Assembly (NCBI GenBank): GCA_047967505.1 | Contig: CM106539.1 | DNA: 64,000 nucleotides | Strand: one strand, 5' to 3' | From: Dipteris shenzhenensis | Lineage: Eukaryota; Polypodiophyta; Polypodiopsida; Gleicheniales | Part shown: positions 40,401 through 48,241 of the stretch, piece by piece | Position numbering within the stretch: the first letter of the stretch is position 1 | Layout of the letters: the number at the start of each line of letters is the position of its first letter | Notes under the pieces: generated by a model | Databases searched by the model: none | Told to the model about the DNA's origin: nothing | The model's input: only the letters and a program-made list of their open reading frames with translations | Made by a program: the position numbers and the translations under genes

Positions 40401-41147
40401 CGAAGCCTTTGGTTTTCTCCTCCACCAGGCCATGCCTTCCCTTTGAACATCCCTTGCGCCATTTGGATTTTCAAGGCATCGGAAAAGAGCTAAGGGAAGA
40501 CATCTTAGAACAAAATAGAAAAGATTTATTTGAAAGGGATTTTGTATGCAAGTTCACTCTCTCCTTTCGTTTGTTAGATACAAACTCATGCCAAAAGATC
40601 TCTTTTAGGTTGCTGCATTTCTATTCTCGAATGTCACCTATGAATTGTTGTGGAAAAGAACACTATTTTTCTGTTCACGGAACCATGAACTCGTCAGTAA
40701 ATGGTTTTGACCTCAAGTGATGTGTATTCTCAGATTATTGCGACTTTGAAAGGCCATCTAGACTATTCTTTTGCCTCTGGTTGGCATCCTGATGGTCATA
40801 TTTTTGCTACGGGAAATCAAGATACAACATGCAGAATCTGGGATGCCCGAAACTTGAGCTCTTCTCTGGCAGTTTTGAAGGGACGCATTGGAGCGATTCG
40901 CGCGTTGCGATTCAGCTCAGATGGGCGATTTTTGGCAATGGCAGAGCCAGCTGATTTTGTGCACATCTTTGATGCCAGGCAAGACTTCCATCAGTCTCAG
41001 GAAGTCGATATTTTTGGAGAAATTGCTGGAATTTCATTCAGCCCAGATATAGAGGCACTTTTTGTAGGAGTAGCTGATGGAATCTATGGAAGCCTACTTG
41101 AGTACAACCGGTGTCATGTAAATACATATCTTGATGCCTTGTTTTAA
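16353..41147 (+). CDS. WD40-repeat protein (AT1G78070/AT1G36070-like), nine exons
   Basis: Exons: 16353-16496, 21753-21920, 22151-22237, 36432-36569, 36694-36810, 36916-37007, 37111-37216, 37401-37487, 40734-41147. Every junction is GT-AG and the phases join exactly, giving 450 codons and a TAA. Residues 1-50 are acidic. The [16 protein letters not shown] box and RQYKNYENL follow, then [45 protein letters not shown], and WD-like blades ending with [44 protein letters not shown] and [12 protein letters not shown]. From memory of the Arabidopsis family the order and length (~450) agree. Family members are WD40 scaffolds of unclear biochemical role. The start is set at 16353 by similarity to family N-termini (MAQ...). 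Introns 1, 3 and 8 are transposon-filled. Confidence 0.9.
16497..18130. other. Intron 1, left part: no gene seen
   Basis: AT-rich sequence without a coding signal. The phrase CCTAGTATAGGAAA occurs twice (around 17453 and 17527). No transposon coding remnant was recognised. Confidence 0.5.
18131..18220. repeat. AT/CA microsatellite cluster in intron 1
   Basis: TATATTTAAATATA, (CA)n, a T run, a second (CA)n and (TA)n occur within 90 bp. Another AT-rich patch lies at 18435-18480. Confidence 0.85.
18221..19156. other. Intron 1, middle: no gene seen apart from a possible pseudogene 5' end
   Basis: From ~18780 the sequence becomes GC-richer and carries plus frames (18782-19036, 18981-19211) that may be the decayed 5' end of the LRR pseudogene. 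No domain is readable. Confidence 0.35.
19157..20309 (+). pseudogene. Leucine-rich-repeat (LRR receptor-like) pseudogene in intron 1
   Basis: Frames 19157-19753 and 19761-20309 carry plant extracellular-type LRRs: [90 protein letters not shown]. Around 19745-19860 the LRR sense moves to a third frame ([20 protein letters not shown]) and back, so at least two frameshifts break it. No signal peptide, membrane segment or kinase domain follows; the sense is lost after ~20130. It lies in the same direction as the host gene. It resembles the ectodomain of an LRR receptor kinase. Confidence 0.75.
20533..20608. repeat. Perfect 38-bp tandem duplication
   Basis: Two adjacent identical 38-bp units, 20533-20570 and 20571-20608, each starting AGTGACAAGC and ending GACCCTAGCC. 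Confidence 0.95.
20609..21752. other. Intron 1, right part: no supported gene
   Basis: A segment around 20730-20900 followed by CAGGTAAGC looks exon-like on composition, but its frames carry stops. It is not needed for the WD40 frame, since exons 1 and 2 join in phase 0 without it. The rest is AT-rich. Confidence 0.4.
21753..21920 (+). CDS. WD40 gene exon 2
   Basis: The acceptor TTATTTTAG ends at 21752 and the donor GTGAGA starts at 21921. It has 56 codons including [12 protein letters not shown], a signature of the family. Confidence 0.92.
22151..22237 (+). CDS. WD40 gene exon 3
   Basis: The acceptor TATACAG ends at 22150 and the donor GTGTGG starts at 22238. It has 29 codons ending VKSTVMHFQ. 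It is followed by the 14.2-kb intron 3. Confidence 0.9.
22238..23040. other. Intron 3, left part: no gene seen
   Basis: AT-rich. A frame 22157-22501 is only the read-through of exon 3 into the intron. No repeat was recognised. Confidence 0.5.
23041..23355 (+). pseudogene. Copia RT/RNase H fragment in intron 3
   Basis: From about 23050, [11 protein letters not shown] and [16 protein letters not shown] (end of RT) lead into [14 protein letters not shown] and [19 protein letters not shown] (RNase H). It is of the same lineage as elements O and E by the [11 protein letters not shown] signature. It is about 300 bp with a frame change near 23190, a dead scrap. Confidence 0.85.
23376..23438. repeat. 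Short direct duplication
   Basis: The unit GTGAGGTGTATGCGTATGCA occurs twice, starting ~23380 and ~23410. It joins the copia scrap to the LTR-like region on the right. Confidence 0.7.
23460..24575 (-). repeat. Probable LTR C (minus strand), interrupted by gypsy element B
   Basis: Once element B and one copy of its target duplication are removed, 24575 joins the sequence after 32149. On the minus strand this then reads: purine tract AAGGAGGAGGGAA (~32160-32172), TGTCACATGCACCCC, and the rest of this 1.1-kb block. The TGTCAC start is shared with the LTRs of A and B. The block contains a TATA-like CTATGTAAAG on the minus strand near 24100. Its 3' limit is not certain. It may be the 3' LTR of a gypsy element whose body decayed to the right of 32160. 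Confidence 0.5.
24576..24648 (+). repeat. Collapsed 5' LTR of element B (73 bp)
   Basis: The first ~68 bp match the start of the 30264 LTR with one difference. It then jumps to TTTAG, resembling the LTR end, directly before the PBS. About 1.4 kb is missing, including any promoter. Confidence 0.88.
24649..24668 (+). other. Primer-binding site of element B
   Basis: TGGTTCCATTGCCGGGATCG; the same type as in element A. Confidence 0.8.
24892..26476 (+). pseudogene. gag of gypsy element B
   Basis: Read through four frames (24892-25227, 25276-25551, 25464-25862/25886-26101, 26279-26476). A charged N-terminus with a Lys/His run (KKHKKHKK) leads to a Met/Gly/Gln/Pro-rich stretch (25276-25550), then the gag core ([42 protein letters not shown]), and a complete CCHC knuckle [14 protein letters not shown] at ~26320-26365. 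Frame breaks lie near 25230, 25500, 25865 and 26110. Confidence 0.85.
26464..27005 (+). pseudogene. Aspartic protease region of element B, active site altered
   Basis: Frame 26464-26760 contains [16 protein letters not shown], where families have D-S/T-G. Pro replaces the Ser/Thr next to the catalytic Asp, which should abolish activity. Frame 26658-27005 carries the flap and C-terminal part ([20 protein letters not shown]). The two overlap in different frames. Confidence 0.8.
27007..28072 (+). pseudogene. Reverse transcriptase of element B, frameshifted at the catalytic motif
   Basis: The first frame (27007-27594) has [54 protein letters not shown] and [19 protein letters not shown] one-base shift near 27588-27592 splits the catalytic FFDDIIVF motif, and the second frame (27572-28072) continues with [19 protein letters not shown] and [15 protein letters not shown]. 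Another break near 28060 leads to RNase H. Confidence 0.9.
28080..29480 (+). pseudogene. RNase H and integrase of element B
   Basis: A 466-codon frame. The RNase H end has [20 protein letters not shown] and [19 protein letters not shown]. The integrase HHCC finger has [15 protein letters not shown] and [13 protein letters not shown]. The core has [15 protein letters not shown] (first Asp), [15 protein letters not shown] (second Asp) and a diverged [14 protein letters not shown], where families have HPQTDGQTE. It contains a small internal repeat (VVAEKKNVV). The frame ends in the [16 protein letters not shown]-to-VLLRF region. Confidence 0.9.
29640..29853 (+). pseudogene. Chromodomain of element B integrase C-terminus
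   Basis: [19 protein letters not shown], then [19 protein letters not shown], fits the chromodomain spacing (beta strand with VK...Y..LDA.W, then EGDL). Chromodomains in such integrases guide insertion to particular chromatin. The segment is separated from the integrase frame by a stop at 29478-29480 and ~160 bp of shifted coding sequence. Confidence 0.75.
30252..30260 (+). other. Polypurine tract of element B
   Basis: AAGAGGAGG lies three bases before the LTR start TGTCACG. Confidence 0.75.
30264..31802 (+). repeat. Full-length LTR of element B (1539 bp)
   Basis: It starts TGTCACGAGG and ends CCGGTTTCA. It contains a phased GTACGG array at 30788-30859 and an AAATAAATACCG segment at ~31577 shared with the A LTR. 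ORFs such as 30508-31187 have no recognisable domain. It is followed one base later by another PBS. Confidence 0.9.
30788..30859. repeat. Four CTGTACGG sites at exact 20-bp steps in the B LTR
   Basis: CTGTACGG starts at 30788, 30808, 30828 and 30848. The spacer carries CATACGG or CGTATGG, so each 20-bp unit has two related words. Confidence 0.95.
31804..32060 (+). repeat. Second copy of the B primer-binding site and leader
   Basis: It repeats 24649-~24905 with scattered substitutions, starting with the PBS TGGTTCTATTGCCGGGATCG. It indicates a second internal region in tandem with the first, now mostly deleted. Confidence 0.9.
32067..32144 (+). repeat. 78-bp terminal fragment of the B LTR
   Basis: It matches 31725-31802 nearly exactly (TGCATTGTGGCC... 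to CCGGTTTCA) and is followed by the target duplication GCAGG. Confidence 0.92.
32145..32838. other. Flank between elements B and D
   Basis: The left part (32150-32172) holds the inferred start of LTR C and its purine tract. CCGTAC/CGTAC words occur at 32199-32231. At ~32500-32560 the phrase GCTATGGCTGCTCTCTTCT occurs twice. The rest may be the decayed 5' gag of element D; no frame is readable. Confidence 0.4.
32839..34790 (+). pseudogene. Second Ty3/gypsy relic D (gag end to RNase H start)
   Basis: Frames 32839-33067, 33078-33338, 33455-33721, 33750-33998, 33965-34210 and 34237-~34780. It has a degraded knuckle ([11 protein letters not shown]), protease-end words ([13 protein letters not shown]), and RT motifs ([34 protein letters not shown], a frame-broken MPFG segment at ~34160, [48 protein letters not shown]). 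It ends at RNase H ([13 protein letters not shown]). Integrase and LTRs are absent. The protein words are close to those of B, suggesting a related family. It has at least six frame breaks. Confidence 0.85.
34848..34871. repeat. Short (GA)n run
   Basis: GTGAGAGAGAGAGAGAGAGAG within a C-rich/T-rich context. It lacks the LINE tail motif seen in 14.6-16.1 kb. Confidence 0.8.
35060..35742. other. Intron 3: no gene seen
   Basis: A G-rich patch (GGGGGG runs at 35180-35240) is followed by AT-rich sequence. No coding or transposon signal was recognised. Confidence 0.5.
35743..36277. repeat. Three tandem copies of a ~172-188-bp unit next to exon 4
   Basis: Units start with CAAATGG(G/A)ATAAAATTT at 35743, 35915 and 36103 and end near TTTTGTCAAGCTAGC. 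Copies 2 and 3 are very similar; copy 1 is more diverged. It lies 150 bp upstream of the exon 4 acceptor. Confidence 0.92.
36432..36569 (+). CDS. WD40 gene exon 4
   Basis: The acceptor TAAACAG ends at 36431 and the donor GTGAGT starts at 36570. It has 46 codons starting [16 protein letters not shown], continuing directly the ...MHFQ of exon 3. Confidence 0.92.
36694..36810 (+). CDS. WD40 gene exon 5
   Basis: The acceptor CCAACAG ends at 36693 and the donor GTATGA starts at 36811. It encodes [19 protein letters not shown]. The 5' part (first ~14 codons) is less conserved, so the acceptor choice is slightly uncertain. Confidence 0.8.
36916..37007 (+). CDS. WD40 gene exon 6
   Basis: The acceptor TAATAG ends at 36915 and the donor GTGATC starts at 37008, phase 2. 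It encodes [20 protein letters not shown]. Confidence 0.88.
37111..37216 (+). CDS. WD40 gene exon 7
   Basis: The acceptor CATGCAG ends at 37110 and the donor GTAAGG starts at 37217. It completes a split Ser codon and encodes [19 protein letters not shown]. Confidence 0.9.
37401..37487 (+). CDS. WD40 gene exon 8
   Basis: The acceptor TTTACAG ends at 37400 and the donor GTATGG starts at 37488. It encodes [20 protein letters not shown]. Confidence 0.9.
37488..38265. other. Intron 8, left part: no gene seen
   Basis: AT-rich to ~37820, then GC-richer sequence that is probably the 3' LTR of relic F on the minus strand, starting TGTTAGAATTC at 38266. The far end of that LTR could not be located. 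Confidence 0.4.
38266..39792 (-). pseudogene. Copia relic F in intron 8
   Basis: Minus-strand order: PBS TGGTATCAGAGCAC (39779-39792), a short gag-like frame (39500-39700), CCHC knuckle [14 protein letters not shown] and protease word MDTGAP (frame 39203-39478), then a jump to RT end ([12 protein letters not shown], ~38800) and RNase H ([18 protein letters not shown], frame 38369-38602). It ends in a purine tract AAAGGGGG and LTR start TGTTAGAATTC at 38266. Integrase and most of RT are deleted. Confidence 0.75.
39794..39950 (-). repeat. Partial 5' LTR of relic F with (GA)n
   Basis: It lies directly upstream (minus) of the PBS. It has a TATA-like CATAAATAAG on the minus strand and a (GA)n run at ~39820-39840. 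It does not show the TGTTAGAATTC start of the other LTR, so it is taken as truncated. Confidence 0.45.
39951..40440 (-). pseudogene. Ty3/gypsy gag fragment in intron 8
   Basis: The minus-strand frame 39951-40286 carries [19 protein letters not shown] and [13 protein letters not shown], the C-terminal half of a retrotransposon gag domain. The upstream part to ~40440 ([22 protein letters not shown]) reads in the same sense across a stop. It is unrelated at a glance to the gag of A/B. Confidence 0.75.
40734..41147 (+). CDS. WD40 gene exon 9 (terminal)
   Basis: The acceptor ATTCTCAG ends at 40733. It has 137 codons plus TAA. It encodes the best conserved WD blades ([15 protein letters not shown]) and the C-terminus YGSLLEYNR...YLDALF. 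Confidence 0.92.
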   Translation: MIATLKGHLDYSFASGWHPDGHIFATGNQDTTCRIWDARNLSSSLAVLKGRIGAIRALRFSSDGRFLAMAEPADFVHIFDARQDFHQSQEVDIFGEIAGISFSPDIEALFVGVADGIYGSLLEYNRCHVNTYLDALF

Positions 41148-42119
41148 AAGTACTGCAGGGAGATGCATGCCTGAGGATCTGATATCTTTGTTCCAGAGGA
41201 AAGAAGGATTTAAAGATGTTGGTTTGGTGGGCAGCTCTCATTTTCTTGGAAAATGCAGTTCCCAAGCAGGTCTTTAAAAGAGGTCTGTGGAAGTAGCAGG
41301 AAGAGAAAACATCTAATGAATGGGACAATGCCTGCAGGGCTTTTATAAAACATGTAAAAAAGAGTTTGGAGTGAAGGCTCCGTTTCTTGGCTTGTGATCC
41401 ACATTTTAAGGTGTTTGATCTGCTGTGGCAATGTGAGCTGTGATTTAGAGTGTCCATAAAATGTTTGCAGGAGTCGCCTTATCTGATTTCTGAATGGCAT
41501 TGCCTTTTTAAAGCTTTTGAAACGGTCGACTTCTGTATTGCTTTGACTGCTACCATCTATAAGGTTTCAATGTGTAAATGAGCCTGTATAGGTGTTCATC
41601 TGAAGCACAGGTTTCCAACTTTAAAGTAACTCGTTTTGGACTCCTAGGCCCATCTATGTGCATGCAAATTCGTAAGCAAGCAAGGACCTGAACGACATTA
41701 AGAAATACAAGACCATAGTCATAATGCAACTCAATTCTTTTGTGGTTAATTATCACTAAAAAATTTCCCATATTGCAGAAGACAATATCTTGTGCTCATC
41801 TTTGCTTAAAAGGAGGATCTTATTAAGGAGGGATTGCGCAAAATGGTCGAACATCTTTTAAATAAGCTCTTAGAGCCTAGAGAAGATTCAATCAAGAAAA
41901 GCAGGCTATAATAGCTGAGGAATGCAGCCTTATGGTGAATTTGGTGCGCTCACTTCTTATTGAGTTTGTAATGTATTGTATAAACTTTGTGTGGCCTTTT
42001 GACCACGTTTCAAGTCGTTTCATGTAGGCGATACAACTGATATCTAAATCCAAGTCGGACCATAAAGTTGAGCTTGAACATGCTACATGAAAGACTAAAA
42101 ATGTGCTAAATGAATTCAA
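41148..42119 (+). other. 3' UTR and downstream flank of the WD40 gene
   Basis: No coding signal. The AT content is typical of a 3' UTR. The exact polyadenylation point is not evident. Sequence repeats begin around 42120. Confidence 0.5.
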
Positions 42120-45100
42120 GTGGTTAAACAGTCTTCAATTTCAAGCTTAACCCAAGACTGTTCAAGTAGTTGAATTCATTTACCTAGCTGGCTCAACTAA
42201 CCATGGCCTTTTTAGCACTTTTTATACCATTGGGACCATTTTTCAACGAATTGGTTATATAGGGTGGATAAAGACCCTAAACGTTCATTGTCTTTTGTAG
42301 CATTTTTCACACTATGGGGTGGTGTGGATAAAGATCATGAGGTAAAGGAATGAGTTTTAAGGTCCTAAACGTTTATGGGATTGAGCTTGCTCCAACGTTG
42401 TCTAACAATTGGTATCCATTTGCCTGCCCAATTCAACCAGCCATGGTACTTTTTACACTCCACACACCATTGGGATCAATTTGTACTAAATTGGTTGTAT
42501 AGTGAGGGAAGAGACTGAAGTTCGATGCTAAGCATGCAAGGTTGTGTGCCATGATGGAATTGGGCTTGACCAGGGATTTACACCATTGGGACCATTGGTG
42601 TGGATAAAGATCATGAAGTTGAGAAATGTGTATTTAAGGTCCTAAACGTTTATAGGATTGAGCTTGATCCAAGGTTGTCGATTCCCCTGTTCAATCACCC
42701 ATGGTACTTTGAAGCACCTACGACCATTTTTTATCGTATTGGCCATATGGGGTGGACAAAGCATAAAGCTAGGTGATGAGTGTGCAAGGACTTGAGTCTT
42801 CATGGAATTGGTCTTGTCTCAAGCTTTAACCATTGGAATCCATTTGCACTCCCAAAGTAATCACCCATGGCTTTCTTTTATCACTTATCATATCCTTGGG
42901 GCCATTTTTTAGTGATTTAGCCATATACTAGGATAAATACCATGAAGGTGGGAACGAGTATCCAATGTCCTATGCTTTTCAAGAAATTTTTCCTCCAATT
43001 CCACCAACTATGGTCTTTTTAGCAAGTATTAATCCATTGGGTCCATCTTTCATTAAATTGCCATATGGGGTGGGTAAAGATTGGCACTGAGTGTAGAAGG
43101 TTGCAGGCCTTGAGGGGATTGGCCCTACCCCAAGTTTGTTAACAATTTGAATCCACTCACTTGTCTAGTGAACCCAACCATGGTATTTTTGTGTGCTTTT
43201 CACATCATTGGGGCCATTTTTTACTAAATTGGACATGGTAGGTAAAGACCATGAAGATTGTAAATGAATAATTCTAGTAACCATGGTTCTATTTTTCACA
43301 CCATGCATTATTATTTCCACTAAATTGGCCATATGGGGAGGATAAAGACCATGGAGTTGGAAAATGGGTGAATGAGGCCCAACATAGAGTTCAACCAAAG
43401 CTAGAGTAGTTACAACCACCCTTCCTCCTCTCCTCGCAATTCAATCCATCATGGTCTTTTTGAGCAATTTTCACACCATGGGAGCCATTTTTCACTAAGA
43501 TGCCCATATGGTGTGGATCATGAAGTGGGATCAAAGAGTATACGAGGCCCTAAACATTGATCGCATTGAGCTTGGCTCAAGTTCTTGGCTCAAGTTTATT
43601 TTTCAATTGAAATCTGGTTGGTTTCCCAATTCAAGCAACCATTGTCTTGTTTAGCACTTTTCACACCACTAGGACCATTATTACTAAGTTGATCATATGA
43701 GGTGAGACCATGCAGTTGGGCAATGAGTACACACAAGGTTCTAAGCCTTGATGGAATTTGGCATGGGTAAAGACCACAAAGTTGTACAAATAGTACACAA
43801 GGCCCCAGGCCGTGATGGCATTGAGCTTGGCCCAAGGCACTTGAAATCTCATTGGTCCCCTTTCAAGCAACCATGGTCTTTTTCATCCTTTTTACACACT
43901 AGGGCCGTTGTTCATTGAATTCGCCATACAAGGTAAGACTTTGAAGCTAGGCAATGAGTACACAAGGCCCTAGGTCTTGATGGAATTGAGCTTGGACCAA
44001 GGATATTTACTAATGGAATCCAATTCCTTCAATTATTAAACTAACCACTGTCTTTTTAAGCACTTTTCACATCACCCTAGCCACTGTTAGCCAAATTGGC
44101 CATTTACGGTGGATAAAGACAATGAAGTTGGGGATGAATAGGTAAGGCCTTAAGACTTGATGGAATTGAGTTTGAGGTTGTTTAACCCCACTAGAACCCA
44201 TTGATCCCCTCAATTGAACCAACCATGGTCTTTTTTAGCACTTATCACGTCATAGGGGCCATTTCTCATTGTTTTGGTCATATCAAATGATAAAGGCCAT
44301 GAAATTGGGCAATAAGTGGGTCTTCCTTAGCACTTTTCACACCATGTAGGGTTGTAAATGGTCATATGGGGTGGGTAAAGACCATAAAGCTAGGCAATGA
44401 TGATGCAAGGACCTAATTGCAAGAAATTGCACTTGCTCCAAAGCCATTAAACTAGTGGGGTTGATTTATTCCCCTCAATTCAATCCACAAACTCCTTTTT
44501 TAGCACTTTTAACATCATTCGAGACATTTTTTAATAAATTGGCTAGATAGTATGGGCATAAAACTTAACAGCAAGTGTGCAAGGCCATAAGACGTCATGG
44601 AAGTGAGCATGGCCTAATGCCATTTAATTTGCCTACGTAATTCAACCAACCATAGTCTTTTTAAGCACTTTTCACACCACTCAAGGCTAGTTTTCACTAA
44701 GTTGGCCTTATGGCATTAGTAAAGGCCATGATGTTAGGACCTAGTATTTTTTATGAATGAGCTTGCATAGGAAAATATGACTATTGTAATCCACCACCAT
44801 GATCCTTTTTATCGCTTTTCACGCCACTAACACCATTTTTCACTAATTGACTATGTGGCTTATGCCATGCATTTGGGCAAAGAACGTGAAGGGTCCTATG
44901 GTATGATGGAATTGAGCATGAAATAAGTCCATGCAAACCGGTGTAATCTATTTAGCTTCCCAATTCCATGATTCCCACACCATTGGGGCATTTTCACTAA
45001 ATTGGCAATATGGGGTGGGTAAAGGCCATGGCATTGGGCAAAGAGTGTGCAACACCATAAGAGTTCATGGAATTGAGCTTGGATGCATCCATTTAACCAT

Positions 45101-45492
45101 CCAATTCCTCTTTCCCCCATGGCTCCCACTATTTCGACCAATAATGGTCCTTCTTTGTAATTGTTTTCATACTATTTGGGCCATTTTCCACTAGATTGGT
45201 CAAGCAATGTGCATGCAAGAACTAATCCTTAATGTAATTAAGCTTGGTCCACGAACTTAAGCCACTCAATTCCATTCTACCTCCCAATTCAAACAATCAA
45301 GGTCTTTACTTAGCTTTTGTCACACTATCAAGGCCTTTTTCACTAAATTGATGTTAAAAATGTTGAATTTGGAAAATGAGTGCAAACAGACTAACTCCAT
45401 TATGAAATTAAACTTTGACTAAGTGTTTTGGCCAATGGAATCGCCATTTCAACCAAGCATGATATTTTTTTCTAAGTTTTACACCACTAGGG
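42120..45492. repeat. Degenerate satellite, ~170-bp monomers, left block
   Basis: About twenty diverged monomers. Each contains in order CCATGGTCTTTTTAGCAC-like, TTTTCACACCATTGGGG-like, CACTAAATTGGCCATATGG-like and GGTAAAGACCATGAAG-like words. Steps between the first words vary from ~100 to ~240 bp around ~170. No ORF is meaningful in it. It continues after element E at 51263. Confidence 0.85.
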
Positions 45493-45744
45493 TGTTGGAA
45501 TTATCGCCATAATTCATGGCAGTGACCAATGTATGACTAATAAGTGGGTTAGGGGCACTTTTCCCTCATTAGAGCTTTTTTCCCCAAATCGTAGTTACGA
45601 TTCCCAACTATAGTTAGTAGTTAGTGGTTGGGTTAGTTAGGGTTTTGTAACTTTGACAAAAACCCCTAGTTTTGTATGTTGTTCACTATCTCTTGCAATA
45701 CAATTGATGTTGCTCTCTTTTCTGCTCACACCCTTTTGCTTACA
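45493..45744 (+). repeat. 5' LTR of copia element E
   Basis: 252 bp, TGTTGGAATT to TTGCTTACA. Confidence 0.94.
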
Positions 45745-46697
45745 TTTGGTATCACAGCAGGTTTTGTTCATTGCCAATCAATCACCCGCTCTCGTGCTGG
45801 TTGTACATCCTGCATCCACGAGTCCCTAGCCAACCCGTCGTCATTTGCATACGGTGACCTTTGTGCAAAGCGTTTATACGCCATACATCCTTGTTGTCCA
45901 TACAACTACTGCTGCTTCCCATATATCATCCGTACATATCATCGTCCATACATCCATATGTCGCTCCATACGTTCTTGAGCTCTACTGTCGTCCGTATAG
46001 GCATCCGTACTTGTTCAACATATAGCTTGTCGCACATCTTTCGTAATGCATCAGCTTATCGTACAACGTCGTACAAAAATCTCTGCCGTCCGTATCAGCC
46101 AGTTCAGTTGCTAGCCATATAACTTGTTCACACATTGATGCAGGTGCCTGGCACAGAAGCAATTTTGCATTTGGGCCAGTGATTGATTTGCATTTGGGGT
46201 AGTGTTTGCCTTTTGCAGGAGAATTGCAATTTTGGGGCTTTGGGGAAATTTGCCCTCTTTTGATTGCAAATTTCCTATAGAAATTGGGGCTTTTGTGATT
46301 GGGCTGTAATTTCTCATTGTACAAGGAGTTTGGACACTTTGTAGGTAGTTTTGGACTCAGATTGAGTGAGTTGTAGACATATGCCATTTTTTGCAGTGTC
46401 ATTTTGGGAGTTTTTGGCATTTGCAGGACATTTGGGTGCATTTTGAGCCTTTGATAGGTTGAGACAACAAGCTGTCCTTTGGTTTTGGACACCCATTTTC
46501 CTATATTTGGGGCTTTTGGATTTTTGCAGGTGTTTTGCAAAGAGATCCACTGAATTTATGCTTGTGCGCTATTGCATTTTGAGCCATTGATTGGTTGTTT
46601 TTTCAGAAGTGGGCAGTTTGCATCAATATCCTAGCAAGGATTTGTGTTGTGCATCTTCATTTTTTTGTTGGTATCTGCTACATTTTCTTTGGCAGAT
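45745..46697 (+). other. Leader of copia element E with scattered CCGTAC/CGTAC words
   Basis: About 0.95 kb before gag. At 45860-46100 there are two CCGTAC, two CGTACAA and many CCATAC/CCGTAT near-copies. Plus and minus frames here (45676-46122, 45983-46540) are judged chance. Confidence 0.5.
45747..45760 (+). other. Primer-binding site of copia element E
   Basis: TGGTATCACAGCAG lies two bases after the LTR. It has the same GTATCACAGC variant as element O. Confidence 0.85.
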
Positions 46698-47624
46698 ATG
46701 GCCCAGAACAATCCCAATGAAGTGTTTGGAGTTCTCACACAGGAGGATAAGTTGGATGGTACAATATGGAGTTTTATGGTTTGCAATATCCTAGTTGGCA
46801 AACACTTATGGGACTATGTCAATGGGGATGAACCACGGCCACAGAATGTGGGTGCACCTGCCACTCCAAGGTGGAGGAAGGAGTAGAGGACAGGCTCAAG
46901 GTGCAAGACAAGTGCTAGGTGCAGCAACTACTGCAATGGTGGCTCCTTCACAGGATTAGAAAAGGTGGGATTCATGTGATGCACTAGCACTTTCAGCTAC
47001 CTCCCTTTCTGTCAAAAGGTTTATCATATTACACATTTGGTCATGCAAGACCCTTTGAGAGTGTGTTTTCAGTCCGCAATGATGTTAGGGTCTCATTCTT
47101 GAAGAGAGAGTTGACTCATACTCATATGGATGAGGGTGACTATGTTTGAGCACCTCACTAAACTTTAGGATTTGAGAAAGCAATTGTTGAATATTGATGA
47201 GATCATTCCAGATTCAAAGATGGTCACTACCACTCTGAATTCTCTTCCTAAGTCTTATCTTGGCTTTCACACCTCATTGAATTTGTCATTGAGGGGGGTT
47301 GGCAACCCTCTCACTTTTCATGAGTTGATAGGACTTTTGTTTTTGCAGGAAGAACAAACCAGAAAGAACATGGCTTCACGAGCTAGTGAACATGCGATGC
47401 TTTTGAAATTCAAGCCCAAAGGGAAGGGGCAGCATAAGCAGCATGCAAATCATCCTTCACATCAACATAAAGATGATTCTAGACTGCCTTCTCACAAGGC
47501 TAAGAATGATGTTGCAGAGAAGCCCAAGAGAAAGGGTGTTTATCATTATTGCAAGAAGCCGGGTCACTACATCGAGAAATGCAAGAAAAGAATTGCCAAG
47601 GGAAAAAAAAGGATTCTGATATGA
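46698..47624 (+). pseudogene. gag of copia element E, zinc knuckle damaged
   Basis: It starts MAQNNPNEVFGVLTQEDKL (ATG 46698), with LWDYVNGDE nearby, then a disrupted stretch, then frame 47172-47624 with LNSLPKSYLGFHTSLNLSL. A knuckle at ~47550-47590 reads YHYCKKPGHYIEKC: the first Cys of CCHC is Tyr, a single G-to-A change. Confidence 0.82.
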
Positions 47625-47689
47625 TTGTCACACAGATTCAGCTCCTCATGCACATGATAGTTGTGATGCTTCAGCCAACTTAGTGGAAG

Positions 47690-48184
47690 ATGAGTAGTCC
47701 TTATTTTCAGGTGATTGCTCCAGATATTATAGCCACTTTTGAGGATGAATCTAATGCTTTTCTGACTTGCAGTTATGATCTTTCTAAGAGTTCATGTGCT
47801 TTCAATGTCACTAAGACATTGAATAATTGGTGCTTTGATAGTGGTGCCATCAAACATATCACTTCCAGGAAGTGTTTGTTTGATTCTCTACATCCATCAC
47901 CCACTGGAAAAAGGTTCTCTTGTCCAAATGAATCTTCGTATTCCATTCGTGGCATTGGTGAGATTGTACTTACAACCACAGATGGCACAAATTTCAAAAT
48001 TCATGATATGCTTTTTGTACTTGAAATCAAGAAGAATTTGCTTTTAGTGTCCACTCTCAATAAAAGGGGATTTCAGGTTGTCTTTGAAGATGACAAGTGC
48101 GCAGTCCGAGATAAGGAAGGTGACTATGATTTGAGACTATCTGGCACGTTGTTTTGTGTTCTTTTTCAGCTTGATGTTTTTTAG
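47690..48184 (+). pseudogene. Protease of copia element E
   Basis: WCFDSGAIKHITSRKCLFDS is the aspartic protease active-site region, followed by YSIRGIGEIVLTTTDGTNF and LLLVSTLNKRGFQVVFED. A TAG at 48182-48184 cuts it from the GAG-pre-integrase region. Confidence 0.85.
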
Positions 48185-48241
48185 AAAAGACTAGATGATG
48201 CACTTGCAGTTTCTATTCCCACTGTTGCTATGTAGAACGCG

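Noticed and set aside
45676-46540. ORFs of 148 and 185 codons on both strands in the leader of element E
   Set aside because: They lie between PBS and gag, overlap each other on opposite strands and lack domains.
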